This document shows, in pieces, positions 34,282 to 45,416 of a stretch of 64,000 bases of DNA. The notes beneath the pieces are model-generated. The model had not been told where the DNA came from. It saw nothing but the letters and a program-made list of their open reading frames with translations, and ran no database searches. The translations under genes and the position numbers were made by a program. Origin of the DNA: Dictyophora rubrovolvata (taxonomy: Eukaryota > Basidiomycota > Agaricomycetes > Phallales > Phallaceae); the NCBI GenBank assembly GCA_029959195.1, contig CP114124.1, positions 868,001 through 932,000 of the forward strand, written 5' to 3'. Position 1 is the stretch's first letter. Every line of letters begins with the position of its first letter.

Positions 34282-34808
34282 CTACCCCTGGACCGGTCAT
34301 TTCTATCGACGTTCACCTTCAGAAAATTGTCCTCGACAACAACTCATTCCATCTCGAGTCCTTCCTTGTGCTCTGTCTATAACTTGACCCTTCCCATCCT
34401 TCCTTCTGTGCACCTAGGCTATTTTTACTATCATGGAACCCGACCAGGCTACTCTGAATCTGGGGCAACGCCTTGTGGCTATGGAATAAAATTTCCTTAC
34501 ATGCACCACTCGATGTCGCCAACTCCCAACCCTGTCAATTCCTAATCTCTTGATGATGGCTCCTATGTCTTGTCCTAGACCAGCACCCCTCCTGCCTCTA
34601 AGACCCACTATCCCTCAGTATCAACCTCCTCCATTCCCACCTCCTAGGCCAGCTGCTCCTGGGTTTGCTGCTGCCCCATCTAGGCCATCGATTCCGGTTC
34701 AACCTCCTCAACTACATCATGACCTGATGGACGTTAATGCCACACATCGATGGATGACCGCGGAATCCTCTAGATATTACCGTTGTGGACAAGCTGGGCA
34801 TCTCATGC
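34282..34808 (+). other. Chromovirus gag, 5' segment
   Basis: Contains a Pro-rich linker (PPPFPPPRPAAPGFAAAPSR) and the start of a CCHC-type zinc knuckle (YYRCGQAGHLMRD), where the next element is inserted. The N-terminal capsid region is much reduced. Fossil. Confidence 0.85.
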
Positions 34809-35613
34809 GTGATGTAAGCTTCACTATGCGCAAAAGGAAAAATAATACGCCTAGCGAAATACACAAGAAAAGAATGAGTGAGGTAGTCAATCTCCGCGGA
34901 GCGAGTCCAGGTGCTGCTTAGTGCGAAATAAAAAGGGGGGAGGTGATGGAAAACAACAACAAACAACAACAACCAAAAGACGGTTATTGTTAACAAATCA
35001 AAGATTGCTTGTAAGGCAAAGTACGATAATCGCAATAACTCAGATCGTAAGTTTATACTCTAAAATGTATGGTCTCAGAGTTTTCCAAAGGTAAAGATGT
35101 GAGTGTAGAGATAGACAAGAGGCAAAACCAAAAACACTAAACAAAAACCACAAACTTAAACTTGAGTCAAACCAACATAGGTATTGCTGCTGTTATAGGT
35201 ATTTACATGCAGTATTTATATGTTTTGGAACAATAAGAATGTTTTTGGGCTTTGAGTGGCAACACAATTAGTAATTGTGAGCCAGATTTGTAATAGGGAA
35301 GAAAAGAAACAAAGAGAAAAGCGAGTAAAATAAAAAAAAGGGGCATATGAGTCAGTGAGACTATACTATTATAAAGAGCGAACAAAAGAATTTCAAGGCA
35401 ATGACAAACAAAAAGAAAGAAAGGAGCAACATAAAAGAATGGATTTAGAATCAATACAAGTACAAAAGGAAAGAAAAAGGAGCAAACAAGAAAGGAAATG
35501 ATGAGAATAGGAGGTCATTTTATTCATCCTTACTAATTTTCCCAAAATAGACATCACCATCGATAAACGCTTCACAGCCTCAGATTTTCAATCTTCATCT
35601 CCTTCCTTTAACC

Positions 35614-36195
35614 TCAGAATCGATGTGCATTTGCCACTGCCATATGTATCCGTGTATTTCGTTGTTGAACTCTTGTTAAAGAGCTCCAATCGTACGGAAC
35701 TAAAGGCCTCCGCTCAAGGTACTCGGGAAGCGGTTGGGAAGTATCAACCTCTAGCGGACAGCAGTCAGGGGCAGGATGATTGTCGATCACATTAGTGGGA
35801 GCATCCATGAAAAGAAATTCATCATGATAAAGAAGTGGTTGATGGAATATGAACCGCCAAACAGGTTGTTCGCTACGATGAAACTGGCAAACCCAAACCA
35901 ATTCATATGAACAAGTGAGTATGTTAATATGGATTATTTCGTTCACTTTTGGATTCTCTGGGAATTTCAGTTTCTTGTAGGGTACCTGGTATTCTTGAAT
36001 GGGGACTAGAGAATGCGGCCATAACGTACTTCTGTCTACCTCGATGTTTGTACCAGAGATGCGATAAATCCATATTGTTGATTCAAAGTTGGCATATCGT
36101 TCGTCCAAAGTTATCCCTGTGAAAGGATAAAAGGGGTAAGGAAGGAAGGAAGTGGGGGCAAGTGATTCGTAGCCAAGAGGTTGTACGAGGCTCAT
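35614..36195 (-). CDS. ORF2 of element B1, unknown function
   Basis: 193 residues, not recognised. Begins MSLVQPLGYESLAPTSFLPY. It has the family motif IEVDRSTLWPHSLVPI, a strand-rich core (IIHINILTCSYELVWVCQFH) and WRFIFHQPLLYHDEFLFMDA. It is homologous to the ORF2 region at 39388-40023 and shares the D-x-[ST]-T-x-x-P motif with ORF1, which suggests an ancient duplication of one fold. No signal peptide, membrane segment or nuclease motif seen. Confidence 0.6.
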   Translation of the reverse strand: MSLVQPLGYESLAPTSFLPYPFYPFTGITLDERYANFESTIWIYRISGTNIEVDRSTLWPHSLVPIQEYQVPYKKLKFPENPKVNEIIHINILTCSYELVWVCQFHRSEQPVWRFIFHQPLLYHDEFLFMDAPTNVIDNHPAPDCCPLEVDTSQPLPEYLERRPLVPYDWSSLTRVQQRNTRIHMAVANAHRF

Positions 36196-36560
36196 GATGG
36201 AAGAGAAGGATAAGAAAGGATGGAATTAATTTAGACTCCGAAAGAAAAGAAACAAGACAACAAAAGAGGGGAATAAAAAAATAAAGAAGTCCTTGTTTTT
36301 CGTTTTAATTAGTCCTGATTATTCAAATGAAGTACTTCCTATAGTGTTATCCCAGATGTCTTAAATATAGCCGAACAGAATTTCTGAAGTCGATGTAGCT
36401 TGGAGACAGTAGAAACAGGAGTTGTAGGACGAAAAGAAGGTGATGAAGGTTCGGTGGGAGGATCAAAGGTGGAGATAGGAGGTTTTGGAGTCATGGGAAA
36501 TTGCGGAGTACCAGAATCATAGAAAGGAAGGAAAAATTCAGGTTCTGGCATGTGCTGATA

Positions 36561-37007
36561 TCAACGATGGATCCATGAACAAGGGACATCAAATACAATG
36601 TGCCAGAATGCATGTCTGTGTTCAGCAGTAGCCCATATCCTAGTAACTGTGTCCAGTAGACCTATGTGAATTGTGTACATATTCACCACAATGAACCATT
36701 CTTCATATCCTTCTAACCATAATTGTGTTCCAAAAGAAACCTTCTTATCGCCCGCATCTGAATACAAGATCAGATTCGAAGCTTTATGTCGACCGATAAT
36801 AATGGGGTTCAGGTATAATGGTAATAAGGTGGAGGGATCGAGGTTGAGATGTGCATAGGATGTGAAGTAGACATAGTACTGAGTGTCCAAATCACAGAGA
36901 TTGACATCAGGAGTAGGAGAGACAAAATGAAAACAATCAGAGTCATCGATAGAAGGAGCGTGAAGGGATGGCAGGGAACGAGAAGAGTGAATCTGGAGTG
37001 AGGACAT
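36561..37007 (-). CDS. ORF1 of element B1, unknown function
   Basis: 148 residues, not recognised. Begins MSSLQIHSSRSLPSLHAPSI, about 150 bp inside the element end. The core is DLDTQYYVYFTSYAHLNLDP followed by STLLPLYLNPIIIGR, then WFIVVNMYTIHIGLLD and WHIVFDVPCSWIHR. It aligns along its length with the 196-residue ORF1 at 40171-40761. A Pro/Ser/Thr-rich open stretch lies just downstream (36339-36551). Conservation between copies is stronger in the protein than expected for junk, by eye. Confidence 0.6.
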   Translation of the reverse strand: MSSLQIHSSRSLPSLHAPSIDDSDCFHFVSPTPDVNLCDLDTQYYVYFTSYAHLNLDPSTLLPLYLNPIIIGRHKASNLILYSDAGDKKVSFGTQLWLEGYEEWFIVVNMYTIHIGLLDTVTRIWATAEHRHAFWHIVFDVPCSWIHR

Positions 37008-37161
37008 ATCTTTTGTATCAATGTTTTTGGGATAAAAAAATGTTTTGGACGTGGGTTTTGGGTAGTTGCAAAAGTGAATTCAAGCTTCGAGGGACATATC
37101 GTGGGATTAGGGAATCTTCAGAACATTTACCCTAAATATAGATTTTGGTGCGCGACAGCGA

Positions 37162-37342
37162 TTGTCCTCGCATGCATGACATTCATTTCGTGAACACAGA
37201 CGAGATTGACAACCTTGTCGAACTGCTCCTTGCCCAAAAGGACGTTGCAGAAGCACAGAGTCGTGCAAGGCCCGGACCAACAGAAGAAGAAGAGACTCCT
37301 GCACCAGTAGCAACAGAGGATTTTCAGGAAGGCAACAAGTGA
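37162..37342 (+). other. Chromovirus gag, 3' segment
   Basis: Continues the interrupted zinc knuckle with CPRMHDIHFVNTDEIDNLVE, the usual gag C-terminus of agaricomycete chromoviruses, then an acidic tail. Fossil. Confidence 0.85.
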
Positions 37343-37458
37343 AGGATGCACTGTTAAGTTCCTGAAGTTACCGAAGATACTGGGCTTCAGTTAATTCAGG
37401 CAGACTCGTGGGACCGATGTCACAGACAATCGGTGTACTGAGCAGGCTTCAACTTATG

Positions 37459-37947
37459 TGTTGTGCCACTTACTTGTACGTGCTCAGCAATTTGCTTTGC
37501 AACACTCCATGGATAGTGGATATATCGGTTAGAGGTTCGGGACAGAGTTCAGAGTGAGCCCGGATTTAGCGGTCAGATTTTAGAGATGAAAATATCAAAC
37601 AAGAATAGCCACGAGTCAGATGACTAGTTTGATTTCAGAACTGAGGAACTAGATACATGATTCGGGGTTATTTATACTATGGGAATGTACTAGTTTGTCA
37701 GCACTGATAAAAGCAGTTTAACAATAAAACACGATTCAGATTACAATAAAACAATAAGACTAAAACGGGAATGAGCGGATTTGGAATACAATCAGTTATT
37801 GTATTCTATTTCGGGTAATTCGGGTTTAATGGATTACTTCGGAGAAAACATAATCATAACAGATGTGACGTAAGTTTCATAATCTTTGGAGTCATAATTC
37901 GGAGTAATATCGGTTAGCGGGTTTATCGGCAGATCTGGATCTTGACA
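37459..37947 (+). mobile_element. Solo LTR-like insertion between gag and pol
   Basis: 489 bp starting TGTTGTGCC and ending CTTGACA, with a TATA-like TTATTTATACTA in the middle. It sits between GGCTTCAACTTATG and TGCACCCTCATTGCC, which reads naturally as one sequence when the insert is ignored; a short TATG/CATG duplication is likely. It is a different LTR family from the host element. Fossil. Confidence 0.65.
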
Positions 37948-38237
37948 TGCACCCTCATTGCCGACATTTAATAGATTTGACGTTTTGTACATAGATCATG
38001 AACAAAATGATGACAATGATTTGAATTCTATTACCCCTGCTGTACCTCCTAAAAACCCCCCTCTCCCTACACCTTCTACGCCACCACCTCCACGACTTTC
38101 GACTTCAAAGTGGAAGTCATTACCCTCTGAATATCGACTTGCAGCCACTGCCGGTACTTAGAAACTTGAAATCTCAGTAGAGCTCCAGAGTACTGACACA
38201 GGAGATCTGATCACCAGCAAAGCCATGCTTGATACGG
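37948..38237 (+). other. Chromovirus pol start / protease, first segment
   Basis: Contains LPTFNRFDVLYIDHEQNDDN and a Pro-rich linker typical of the pol N-terminus in this group, and ends inside the protease active-site codons (KAMLDT), where the next element is inserted. Fossil. Confidence 0.8.
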
Positions 38238-39387
38238 TGTAACGATTCTAACTAGATAACTTTATGTCATGGCTAGTCTAATTGGATATCTATGGAGATA
38301 TTTGTTTTGAGGTCCTTAGTCTTCCGTGGAGTGGGTCCTGGTGCTGCTTAGGTGAATGTGAAATAGAGTGAATAAATGATAGCAGGTGATGAGGAGTGTG
38401 TGTTGATGTCAAATCAACAGCAACAACAAACAAACAACACCACAACAGTTGACTAGTGAGTGTAGTGTGTGCGTGAGAGGTACAAATTGTCGATGGGGGA
38501 TAACTGGAGTAACGAGTAATGAGGACAAACATTGAGCTGTGTCAGAGATGACGAAACAATGACAATAAACAGTAAAGGTTAGTTAAGGCTTCAGTGACAA
38601 TACGAATCGCTGAGTTTATACTCCAAGGCCTCAATCGGAGTAATCCAAGAAATAGATATGAGCATAGAAATAGACGGGAGACGAAACACTAAAAACTTGA
38701 CTTGACTTGACTAAAACTTAACTCGAACAAAACTATGAGACAACTGTTCCGGTAGATTGCTGCTGTTACAATTATTTACATGCAGTATATATACCATTTG
38801 GAAACATAAAGGAAAGCGGAATGATCACTCATCATTCGCCATGATAACAAAAGGAAACAAAAAGAGAACAAAGAAACAAAAGAAAAAGGAGAAAATGATG
38901 GAGGATACAATTACAGAAAAAGGGGAATCACATATGTGGTTAGGGGGAATAGGAGAAATATGTTGAAACAAAAGAGAAACAAAAGAGAAACAAAAGAGAA
39001 ACAAAAAGAGATCAAAAGAAAACGATGAAACCGGATTCCCAGCATAGCTTTACCAAAATCACCATCTGGCACTTCTCGCGCTACCTCTTACCCAAAACTA
39101 TAACCTTACCATCTCAAACTTCTTACTGATCTGGTTCTTGTTGATGAGATCTTCTTCTTCATGGCTGTGACACAATAATAATGGCTATGGCAATGCTGAT
39201 GCGCGAGAGCAGGAGCTAAGCAGAGAGCTTCAGGGAATCAGTGAATGTGTATCTCACTCAAAAACAAGGGGGGAGCCAAAAGCTAATTTTATTCTAGTGT
39301 AAAGAGAATTTTTATATACATTTTTGATTATAAGTCTAATGCAAATTCGGAGTTTTAGTATTTGAAAGATGGGAAGGATTTGTGAGG

Positions 39388-40023
39388 TCATGGGAAAGCT
39401 GTGTCAGCACTTGGGAATGGGGACAGAGATGTGCGGAAAATAAAGAGTTTCTGAATTATAATAAAAATGAACTCAACAAAGGATTCTTCTTGTAAGCTAT
39501 CATAATCCTCAACAACGCTTAACAATATCAGATCTTGAACAAGATTGGATTGGAGATCGGAATAGGAAGGGAGGGTTTGATTTCTAACAGAGTAGTCGGG
39601 AGGGGATGGGATGGCAGATAGGGGTGTGTCTATGAATAAGAATTGAGTATAACTTCGAAATTGATGACGAAAGACCAGTCTCCAGATTGATTCTTCTTGA
39701 CGATTTGTTGAAAGGAACTCGACAAACTCATACGATTTGTCCATGACATTAACATTAGTTCGTTCGTACAGGGTTAAAGTTCATGGATATCCTATCTCCA
39801 GATCGTCATAAGGAATAGTAATCTCCATTAGTGGCTGTGGAGTAATTGGAAGCATTGTGGAGGGATCGACATCAATTTCAGAAACAAGAGTATTGTAAAT
39901 ACGAAGTCGTGAGAGGAAATTAGGGTTGGGTCCGAATCTGAGAGAAGAATGATATTCAAAAGAGAAGAAAGGGAGTTGAAAAAGGGGAATAGGGGAAGTA
40001 GGAGTATCGTTATTGTCCGACAT
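39388..40023 (-). CDS. ORF2 region of element B2
   Basis: Two open stretches, 39781-40023 and 39388-39744, correspond to ORF2 of B1. They have the family motif EIDVDPSTMLPITPQPL near one end and WRLVFRHQFRSYTQFLFIDT in the other. Unknown function. They are treated as a decayed coding region of a fossil element. Confidence 0.5.
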
Positions 40024-40170
40024 GATGATATGAGTTAACCAAAATTTTCAAGTGCTAATGAAATGTCCAGAAAGAAAGAAGGAGATGAAATACAAATCTC
40101 ATCGCTTATCCTAAACAAGCCTTTTGTCCTAATTTTGTCCAAGAAGGTTTGAGCAAACATGTCGGATCTT

Positions 40171-40761
40171 TCAGAAGGATCGTTTGGATGGAGAAGAGGG
40201 GAGAGATATTGGTTCTGGCGAATGGGGTGAAAAACGAGACACTTGAGGATTTACAGGAACAAGATTGGCCGGTCTATATGGGCTATGTTTTTGCATTTTC
40301 ATGTTTTTCATGACAACCCAACGACTTGGCACATCTAGAACCAGGAATGTAAATTCGAACCCTTCTTGTGTCACTAACCAAATCTGATACGAGTCTTTAA
40401 CGGCTGATTCGGGTGTAGAATAAATGTTGATAATTGTAAACCAGTCTAATCGTTCCTTGATATAAACCTTTTCTCCAAACATGAGACCGGGGTGAACCAA
40501 ATCCGAACTTCTGCATTGACGAATAATAAGAGGTGGAGGGAACTTCGGGAGGTACGTTTCTTCATCGATGTCGAGACTCGCATATTGGGAACTATAGATA
40601 TAAAGAGTCGTATACAGATCCAAATCATATGTCCTTGGACTGGAAGGCAAAAAACGAAAAGGTGATATAGATTCATCATCGGAAGGGGGTAATGACTCGG
40701 TAGGAGATGCTGGAATGGGCAAAGAGATTGATGATGTATAGTGAAATGAAAATGCAGCCAT
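40171..40761 (-). CDS. ORF1 of element B2, unknown function
   Basis: 196 residues, open throughout. Begins MAAFSFHYTSSISLPIPASP. The core is DLDLYTTLYIYSSQYASLDI followed by DEETYLPKFPPPLIIRQC, then WFTIINIYSTPESAVKDSYQ and FTFLVLDVPSRWV. The C-terminus is basic and Pro/Ser-rich. It is clearly homologous to ORF1 of B1 and of the copy at 42585. Not similar to any gag, integrase or transposase I know. Confidence 0.62.
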   Translation of the reverse strand: MAAFSFHYTSSISLPIPASPTESLPPSDDESISPFRFLPSSPRTYDLDLYTTLYIYSSQYASLDIDEETYLPKFPPPLIIRQCRSSDLVHPGLMFGEKVYIKERLDWFTIINIYSTPESAVKDSYQIWLVTQEGFEFTFLVLDVPSRWVVMKNMKMQKHSPYRPANLVPVNPQVSRFSPHSPEPISLPSSPSKRSF

Positions 40762-40888
40762 TTTTCATAAGGTTTTTGATTTCGAGAGGCTGTGGTGTAT
40801 CGGTTAAGTTTTTGGTAGTTTGAAACTCCGCTTTGAACCAAAAATCGGAATGTTTCCTTATTAGGAAGATTTTGGTGCGCGACAACGG

Positions 40889-42146
40889 GTGCTAGTGGTA
40901 TGTTCCTAGACTGTGATTTCGTTGAGAGACATTGATTCCTGACTGTCAAGCTCCTGAAACCTATTCCCGTATTCAATGTTGATGGTACACCCAACCAGGC
41001 TGATGCCATCACACATGTGGTCGATCTGGTTATGAGGTATCGATCCCACTCTGAACGCGTCCTATTTGCTGTTATTGCACTTGGAAAATATCCTGTATTA
41101 CTGGGGCTACCTTGGTTCAAGGCCCACAACCTGGTGATTGATTATACTGCTGGAGAAGTGGAACTGACACATTGTAGTCTCCAATGTCGTTCCTGTACGC
41201 CCAGCTGGCCTTCGGGTCGTCGCACTAAACATTCCTTTCGACAGATCCGAATGTCTGCAGATGTGAAGCTTGACAACACCGAGGCTGAAGATCCTGACAT
41301 GCCTGATCTGGCAGACATAGAAGATGAGCTCCAGCTAGAGGATAGTGATCGACTCTTTGGTATTTCGATGGTGGACACTGGACCCGAGGTCCATTGCGTT
41401 GGCGCAACCGAGACCATCTCACAGAGACTTGCTCAAGCTCACACCAAGAACTCAGATGCTCCAGCCCCAAAGGGTTTTCACGATATCATGCCTGAACAAT
41501 TCCATGGCTTTGATGATATCTTTTCCAAAGAATTATTTGATTCACTACCGATGTCAAAGAAGTGGGATCACCCAATAGAACTCGTCTCTGGTTCAGAGCC
41601 CAAATCCAGTAAGATCTACCTGCTGTCACTGAAGGAACAGACTGAGTTGGATACGTTTCTGGAGGAAAACCTCAAATCAGGACGGATCTGACTCTCGAAG
41701 TCTCCAATGGCCTCACCGGTCTTCTTTATCAAAAAGAAGGATGGTTCCCTTTGTCTCATTCAGGATTACCAGGCTCTGAATGCAATGACGATCAAGAACC
41801 GCTATCCATTGCCCTTTATCCCGGAACTCGTCAATAAGCTGCAGGATGCCCGCTACTTCATGAAGCTCGATGTTCGATGGGGCTACAACAATGTGTGGAT
41901 AAAGGAAGGCGATGAGTGGAAGGCTGCATTTCGTACTAACAGAGGCCTTTTCAAACCTTTGGTGATGTTTTTCGGCCTTACTAACAGTCCAGCCACCTTC
42001 CAGACGATGATGAACGAAATCTTTGAGGACATGATCTCAGAAGGTGTCGTTGCTGTGTATATTGACGATATCCTCATCTATACATGAGACTTGGAGGAAC
42101 ACTGTCATATTACTCAACGTGTACTTGAACGGCTTCGCGAGCACCA
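40889..42146 (+). other. Chromovirus protease/RT, central segment
   Basis: Resumes with the protease flank (VFNVDGTPNQADAITHVVDL, VLLGLPWFKAHN) and continues into reverse transcriptase: SPMASPVFFIKKKDGSL, QDYQALNAMTIKNRYPLPFI, ARYFMKLDVRWGYNNVWI and the polymerase box VAVYIDDILIYT (about 42050-42085). Interrupted at 42147-42151 by the next nest. Fossil, broken. Confidence 0.88.
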
Positions 42147-42163
42147 GCTATTGTCAGGGTATG

Positions 42164-42569
42164 TGTCAGGGTACGCTAGCGTCGTCCCCTTATTTTTCTA
42201 CATTTATTTTCGGTTCTGGTCTATTTTATTTATTTCCATATTTCTCGTATTCTATCCCATCTCTTGCATTTCCCTCTCCTTCCATATTCCCATTTTTCCT
42301 CCAACGGGCGCTGAGCGCCCGTTCTCATCAGAGCCATGGCCTAGGCCCCGGCTAAAAGTCCGGGACCGGCGTGTATCTGCGCCCAGTCCATGAACCGAAG
42401 GCCACGTGTGGCCTTCGCCGTTTTTCATAGTATATAGTTAGTAGCCCTAGAGGAGGGATCCCTAAGTTTGTTCTCTTAGGATCCCCTCCCTCTAGGTGAG
42501 TTAGTATTATTCCTAGAATATATCTTGCTTAGGATCCCCTCCCTCTAGTCTGAGAGAGTAGCCCTGACA
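42164..42569 (+). mobile_element. Solo LTR nested in an LTR
   Basis: 406 bp, TGTCAGGG...CCCTGACA, with a perfect 5-bp duplication GTATG (42159-42163 and 42570-42574) taken from bases 8-12 of the host LTR. Same family as its host. Confidence 0.92.
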
Positions 42570-43749
42570 GTATGCTAGTGCCATTGTAAGCTTCACTATG
42601 CGCAAAAGGAAAATAATACACCTAGTGAAATACACAAGAAAAGAATGAGTGAGGTAGTCAATCTCCGCGGAGCGAGTCCAGGTACTGCTTAGTGCGAAAT
42701 AAAGGGGGGGGAGGTGATGGAAACAACAACAAACAACAACAACCAAAAGACGGTTACTGTTAACAAATCAAGGGTTGCTTGTGAGGCAAAGTATGATAAT
42801 CACAATAACTCAGATTGCAAGTTTATACTCCGAAATGTACAGTCTCAGAGTTTTCCAAAGGTAAAGACGTGAGCGTAGAGATAGACAAGAGGCAAAACCA
42901 AAAACACTAAACAAAAACCACAAACTTAAACTTGAGTCAAACCAACATAGGTATTGCTGCTGTTACAGGTATTTACATGCAGTATTTATATGTTTTGGAA
43001 CAATAAGAATGTTTTTGGACTTTGAGTGGCAACACAATTAGTAATTGTGAGCCGGATTTGTAATAAAGAAGAAAAGAAAAGCGAGTAAATAAAAAAAAGG
43101 GGCATATGAGTCAGTGAGACTATACTATTATAAAGAGTGAACAAAAGATTTTCAAGGCGATGACAAAACAAAAAGAAAGAAAGGAGCAACACAAAAGAAT
43201 GGATTTAGAATCAATACAAGTACAAAAGGAAAGAAAAAGGAGCAAACAAGAAAGGAAACAATGAGAATAGGAGGTTATTTTATTCATCCTTACTAATTTT
43301 CCCAAAATAGATATTACCATCGATAAGCGCTTCACAGCCTCAGATTTTCAATCTTCATCTCCTTCCTTTATCCTTGGAAACGATGTGCGTTCGCCACTGC
43401 CATATGTATCTGCGTATTTTGTTGTTGAACTCTTGTTAAAGAGCTCCAATCGTACGGAACTAAAGGTCTCTGCTCAAGGTACTCGGGAAGCGGTTGGGAA
43501 GTATCAACCTCTAGCGGACAGCAGTCAGGGGCAGGATGATTGTCGATCACATTAGTGGGAGCATCCATGAAAAGAAATTCATCATGATAAAGAAGTGGTT
43601 GATGGAATATGAACCGCCAAACAGGTTGTTCGCTACGATGAAACTGGCAAACCCAAACCAATTCATATGAACGAGTGAGTATGTTGATATGGATTATTTC
43701 ATTCACTTTGGATTCTCTGGGAATTCCAGTTTCTCGTAGGGTACCTGGT

Positions 43750-44350
43750 TGTAAGGGATTTGTTTTAGATTTAGAATAAACTTGACTCCTAATAAAATAT
43801 AAAAGAGTTTTGTTTAGGGATTGTTCAGCAACTAAAAGTCCTGTTATTGAAGGTGAGACACTTGAAGGAATATTTGAACTTAAGAATTAAGTTCAAATTA
43901 GTAGAGATAGATAGAGACTTATTACTAAGTCCTTGAGAATAGAGAAAGATAAGAGGAAAAAAGACCAATTTGATTGGTAAGCACTTTGGTGCACAACAGT
44001 AGTTACAAGATAGATTATTTACAAGAAAAATGAGCTCCTATTTATACACCTTGAGCAAGTACAAATAGCTCCAAACATTAGTAAGAGAAACATCATGTGA
44101 AAGATAAGAAATTACTTAAAAAGGAAGTGAATGAATAATAGTGGATCAGGGAAAATTATAGTGAGACAGGGAAGTGGAGAGAGATGATAAGAAAATAAAG
44201 GGGTTCCTAGAACTAAGTCATCTGACTGTTCCTGAAAGATAAGATACATTACAAATAAAGGATTATTAAAGCAAGCAGGAACTAAAAAAAAGAATAAAGG
44301 AAATACTTGTTTTTGGGTAGATAAGGGAGGAAATCATGAAATACATGACA
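43750..44350 (-). mobile_element. 601-bp solo LTR-like insertion in element B3
   Basis: Bounded by TGTAAGGGATTTG and ACATGACA, with a perfect 5-bp duplication CTGGT (43745-43749 and 44351-44355). It contains ATTTATACACCTTGAG, a TATA-like box. No coding region. It is an LTR family different from the others here; the strand is uncertain. Confidence 0.75.
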
Positions 44351-44966
44351 CTGGTATTCTTGAATGGGGACTAGAGAATGTGGCCATAATGTACTTCTGT
44401 CTATCTCGATGTTTGTACCAGAGATGCGATAAATCTGTATTGTTGATTTGAAGTTGGCATATTGTTCATCCAAAGTTATCCCTGTAAAAGGATAAAAGGG
44501 GTAAGGAAGGAAGGAAGTGGGGGCAAGTGATTCATAGCCAAGAGGTTGCACGAGGCTCATGATGGAAGAGAAGGATAAGAAAGGATAGAATTAATTTAGA
44601 CTCCGAAAGAAAGAAACAAGACAACAAAAGAGGGGAATAAAAAAATAAAGAAGTCCTTGTTTTTCATTTCAATTAGTCCTGATTATTCAAATGAAGTACT
44701 TCCTATAGTGTTATCCCAGATGTCTTAAATATAGCCGAACAGAATTTCCGAAGTCGATGCAGCTTGGGGACAGTAGAAACAGGAGTTGTAGGACGAAAAG
44801 AAGGTGATGAGGGTTCGGTGGGAGGATCAAAGGTGAAGATAGGAGGTTTTGGAGTCATGGGAAATTGCGGAGTACCAGAATCATAGAAAGGAAGGAAAAA
44901 TTCAGGTTCTGGTATGTGCTGATATCAATGATGGATCCATGAACAAGGGACATCAAATACAATGTG

Positions 44967-45416
44967 TCAGAATGCATGTCTGTGTTCAGCAGTAGCCCAT
45001 ATTCTAGTAACCGTGTCCAGTAGACCTATGTGAATTGTGTACATATTCACCACAACAAACCATTCTTCATATCCTTCTAACCATAATTGTGTTCCAAAAG
45101 AAACCTTCTTATCGCCCACATCTGAATACAAGATCAGATCCGAAGCTTTATGTCGACCGATAATAATGGGGTTTGGGTATAGTGGTAATAAGGTGGAGGG
45201 ATCAAGGTTGAGATGTGCATAGGATGTGAAGTAGACATAGTACTGAGTGTCCAAATCACAGAGATTGACATCAGGAGTAGGAGAGACAAAATGAAAACAA
45301 TCAGAGTCATCGATAGAAGGAGTGTGAAGGGACGGCAGGGAACGAGAGGAACGAATCTGGAGTGAGGACATATCTTTTGTATCAATGTTTTTGGGATAAA
45401 AAAAATGTTTGGACAT
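44967..45416 (-). CDS. ORF1 of element B3
   Basis: 149 residues open, nearly the same protein as ORF1 of B1 (MSSLQIRSSRSLPSLHTPSI; DLDTQYYVYFTSYAHLNLDP; WFVVVNMYTIHIGLLD). The open frame extends a little upstream of the B1 start (MSKHFFYPKNIDTKD). Unknown function. Confidence 0.55.
   Translation of the reverse strand: MSKHFFYPKNIDTKDMSSLQIRSSRSLPSLHTPSIDDSDCFHFVSPTPDVNLCDLDTQYYVYFTSYAHLNLDPSTLLPLYPNPIIIGRHKASDLILYSDVGDKKVSFGTQLWLEGYEEWFVVVNMYTIHIGLLDTVTRIWATAEHRHAF

Larger units (their letters stand above)
34813..37157 (-). mobile_element. Two-ORF element, copy B1 (2.35 kb), inserted in gag
   Basis: On the plus strand it runs TGTAAGCTTC...GCGCGACA; read along its own ORFs (minus) it starts TGTCGCGCACC and ends GCTTACA. 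It splits the gag zinc knuckle and is flanked by a 4-bp duplication, GTGA (34809-34812) and GCGA (37158-37161), with one mismatch. It carries two ORFs and a long AT- and purine-rich non-coding half (about 34.85-35.6 kb) with CAACAA repeats. No reverse transcriptase, transposase or integrase is seen. It may be a non-autonomous element moved by a retroviral-type integrase, or a very long solo LTR carrying genes. Looks nearly whole with few breaks. Confidence 0.75.
38238..40884 (-). mobile_element. Two-ORF element, copy B2 (2.65 kb), inserted in protease
   Basis: On the plus strand it runs TGTAACGATTC...GCGCGACA, flanked by a perfect 4-bp duplication ACGG (38234-38237 and 40885-40888). It divides the DTG codons of the chromovirus protease. 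Same layout as B1: a non-coding AT-rich half (38.25-39.35 kb, including GAAACAAAAGA repeats at 38.97-39.01 kb), then the ORF2 region and ORF1 on the minus strand. More diverged from B1 than B1 is from the copy at 42585. No mobility enzyme seen. Fossil with few breaks. Confidence 0.78.

Noticed and set aside
38970-39010. CRISPR-like array of GAAACAAAAGA repeats
   Set aside because: It is a short purine-rich tandem repeat without unique spacers, in a eukaryotic transposon.
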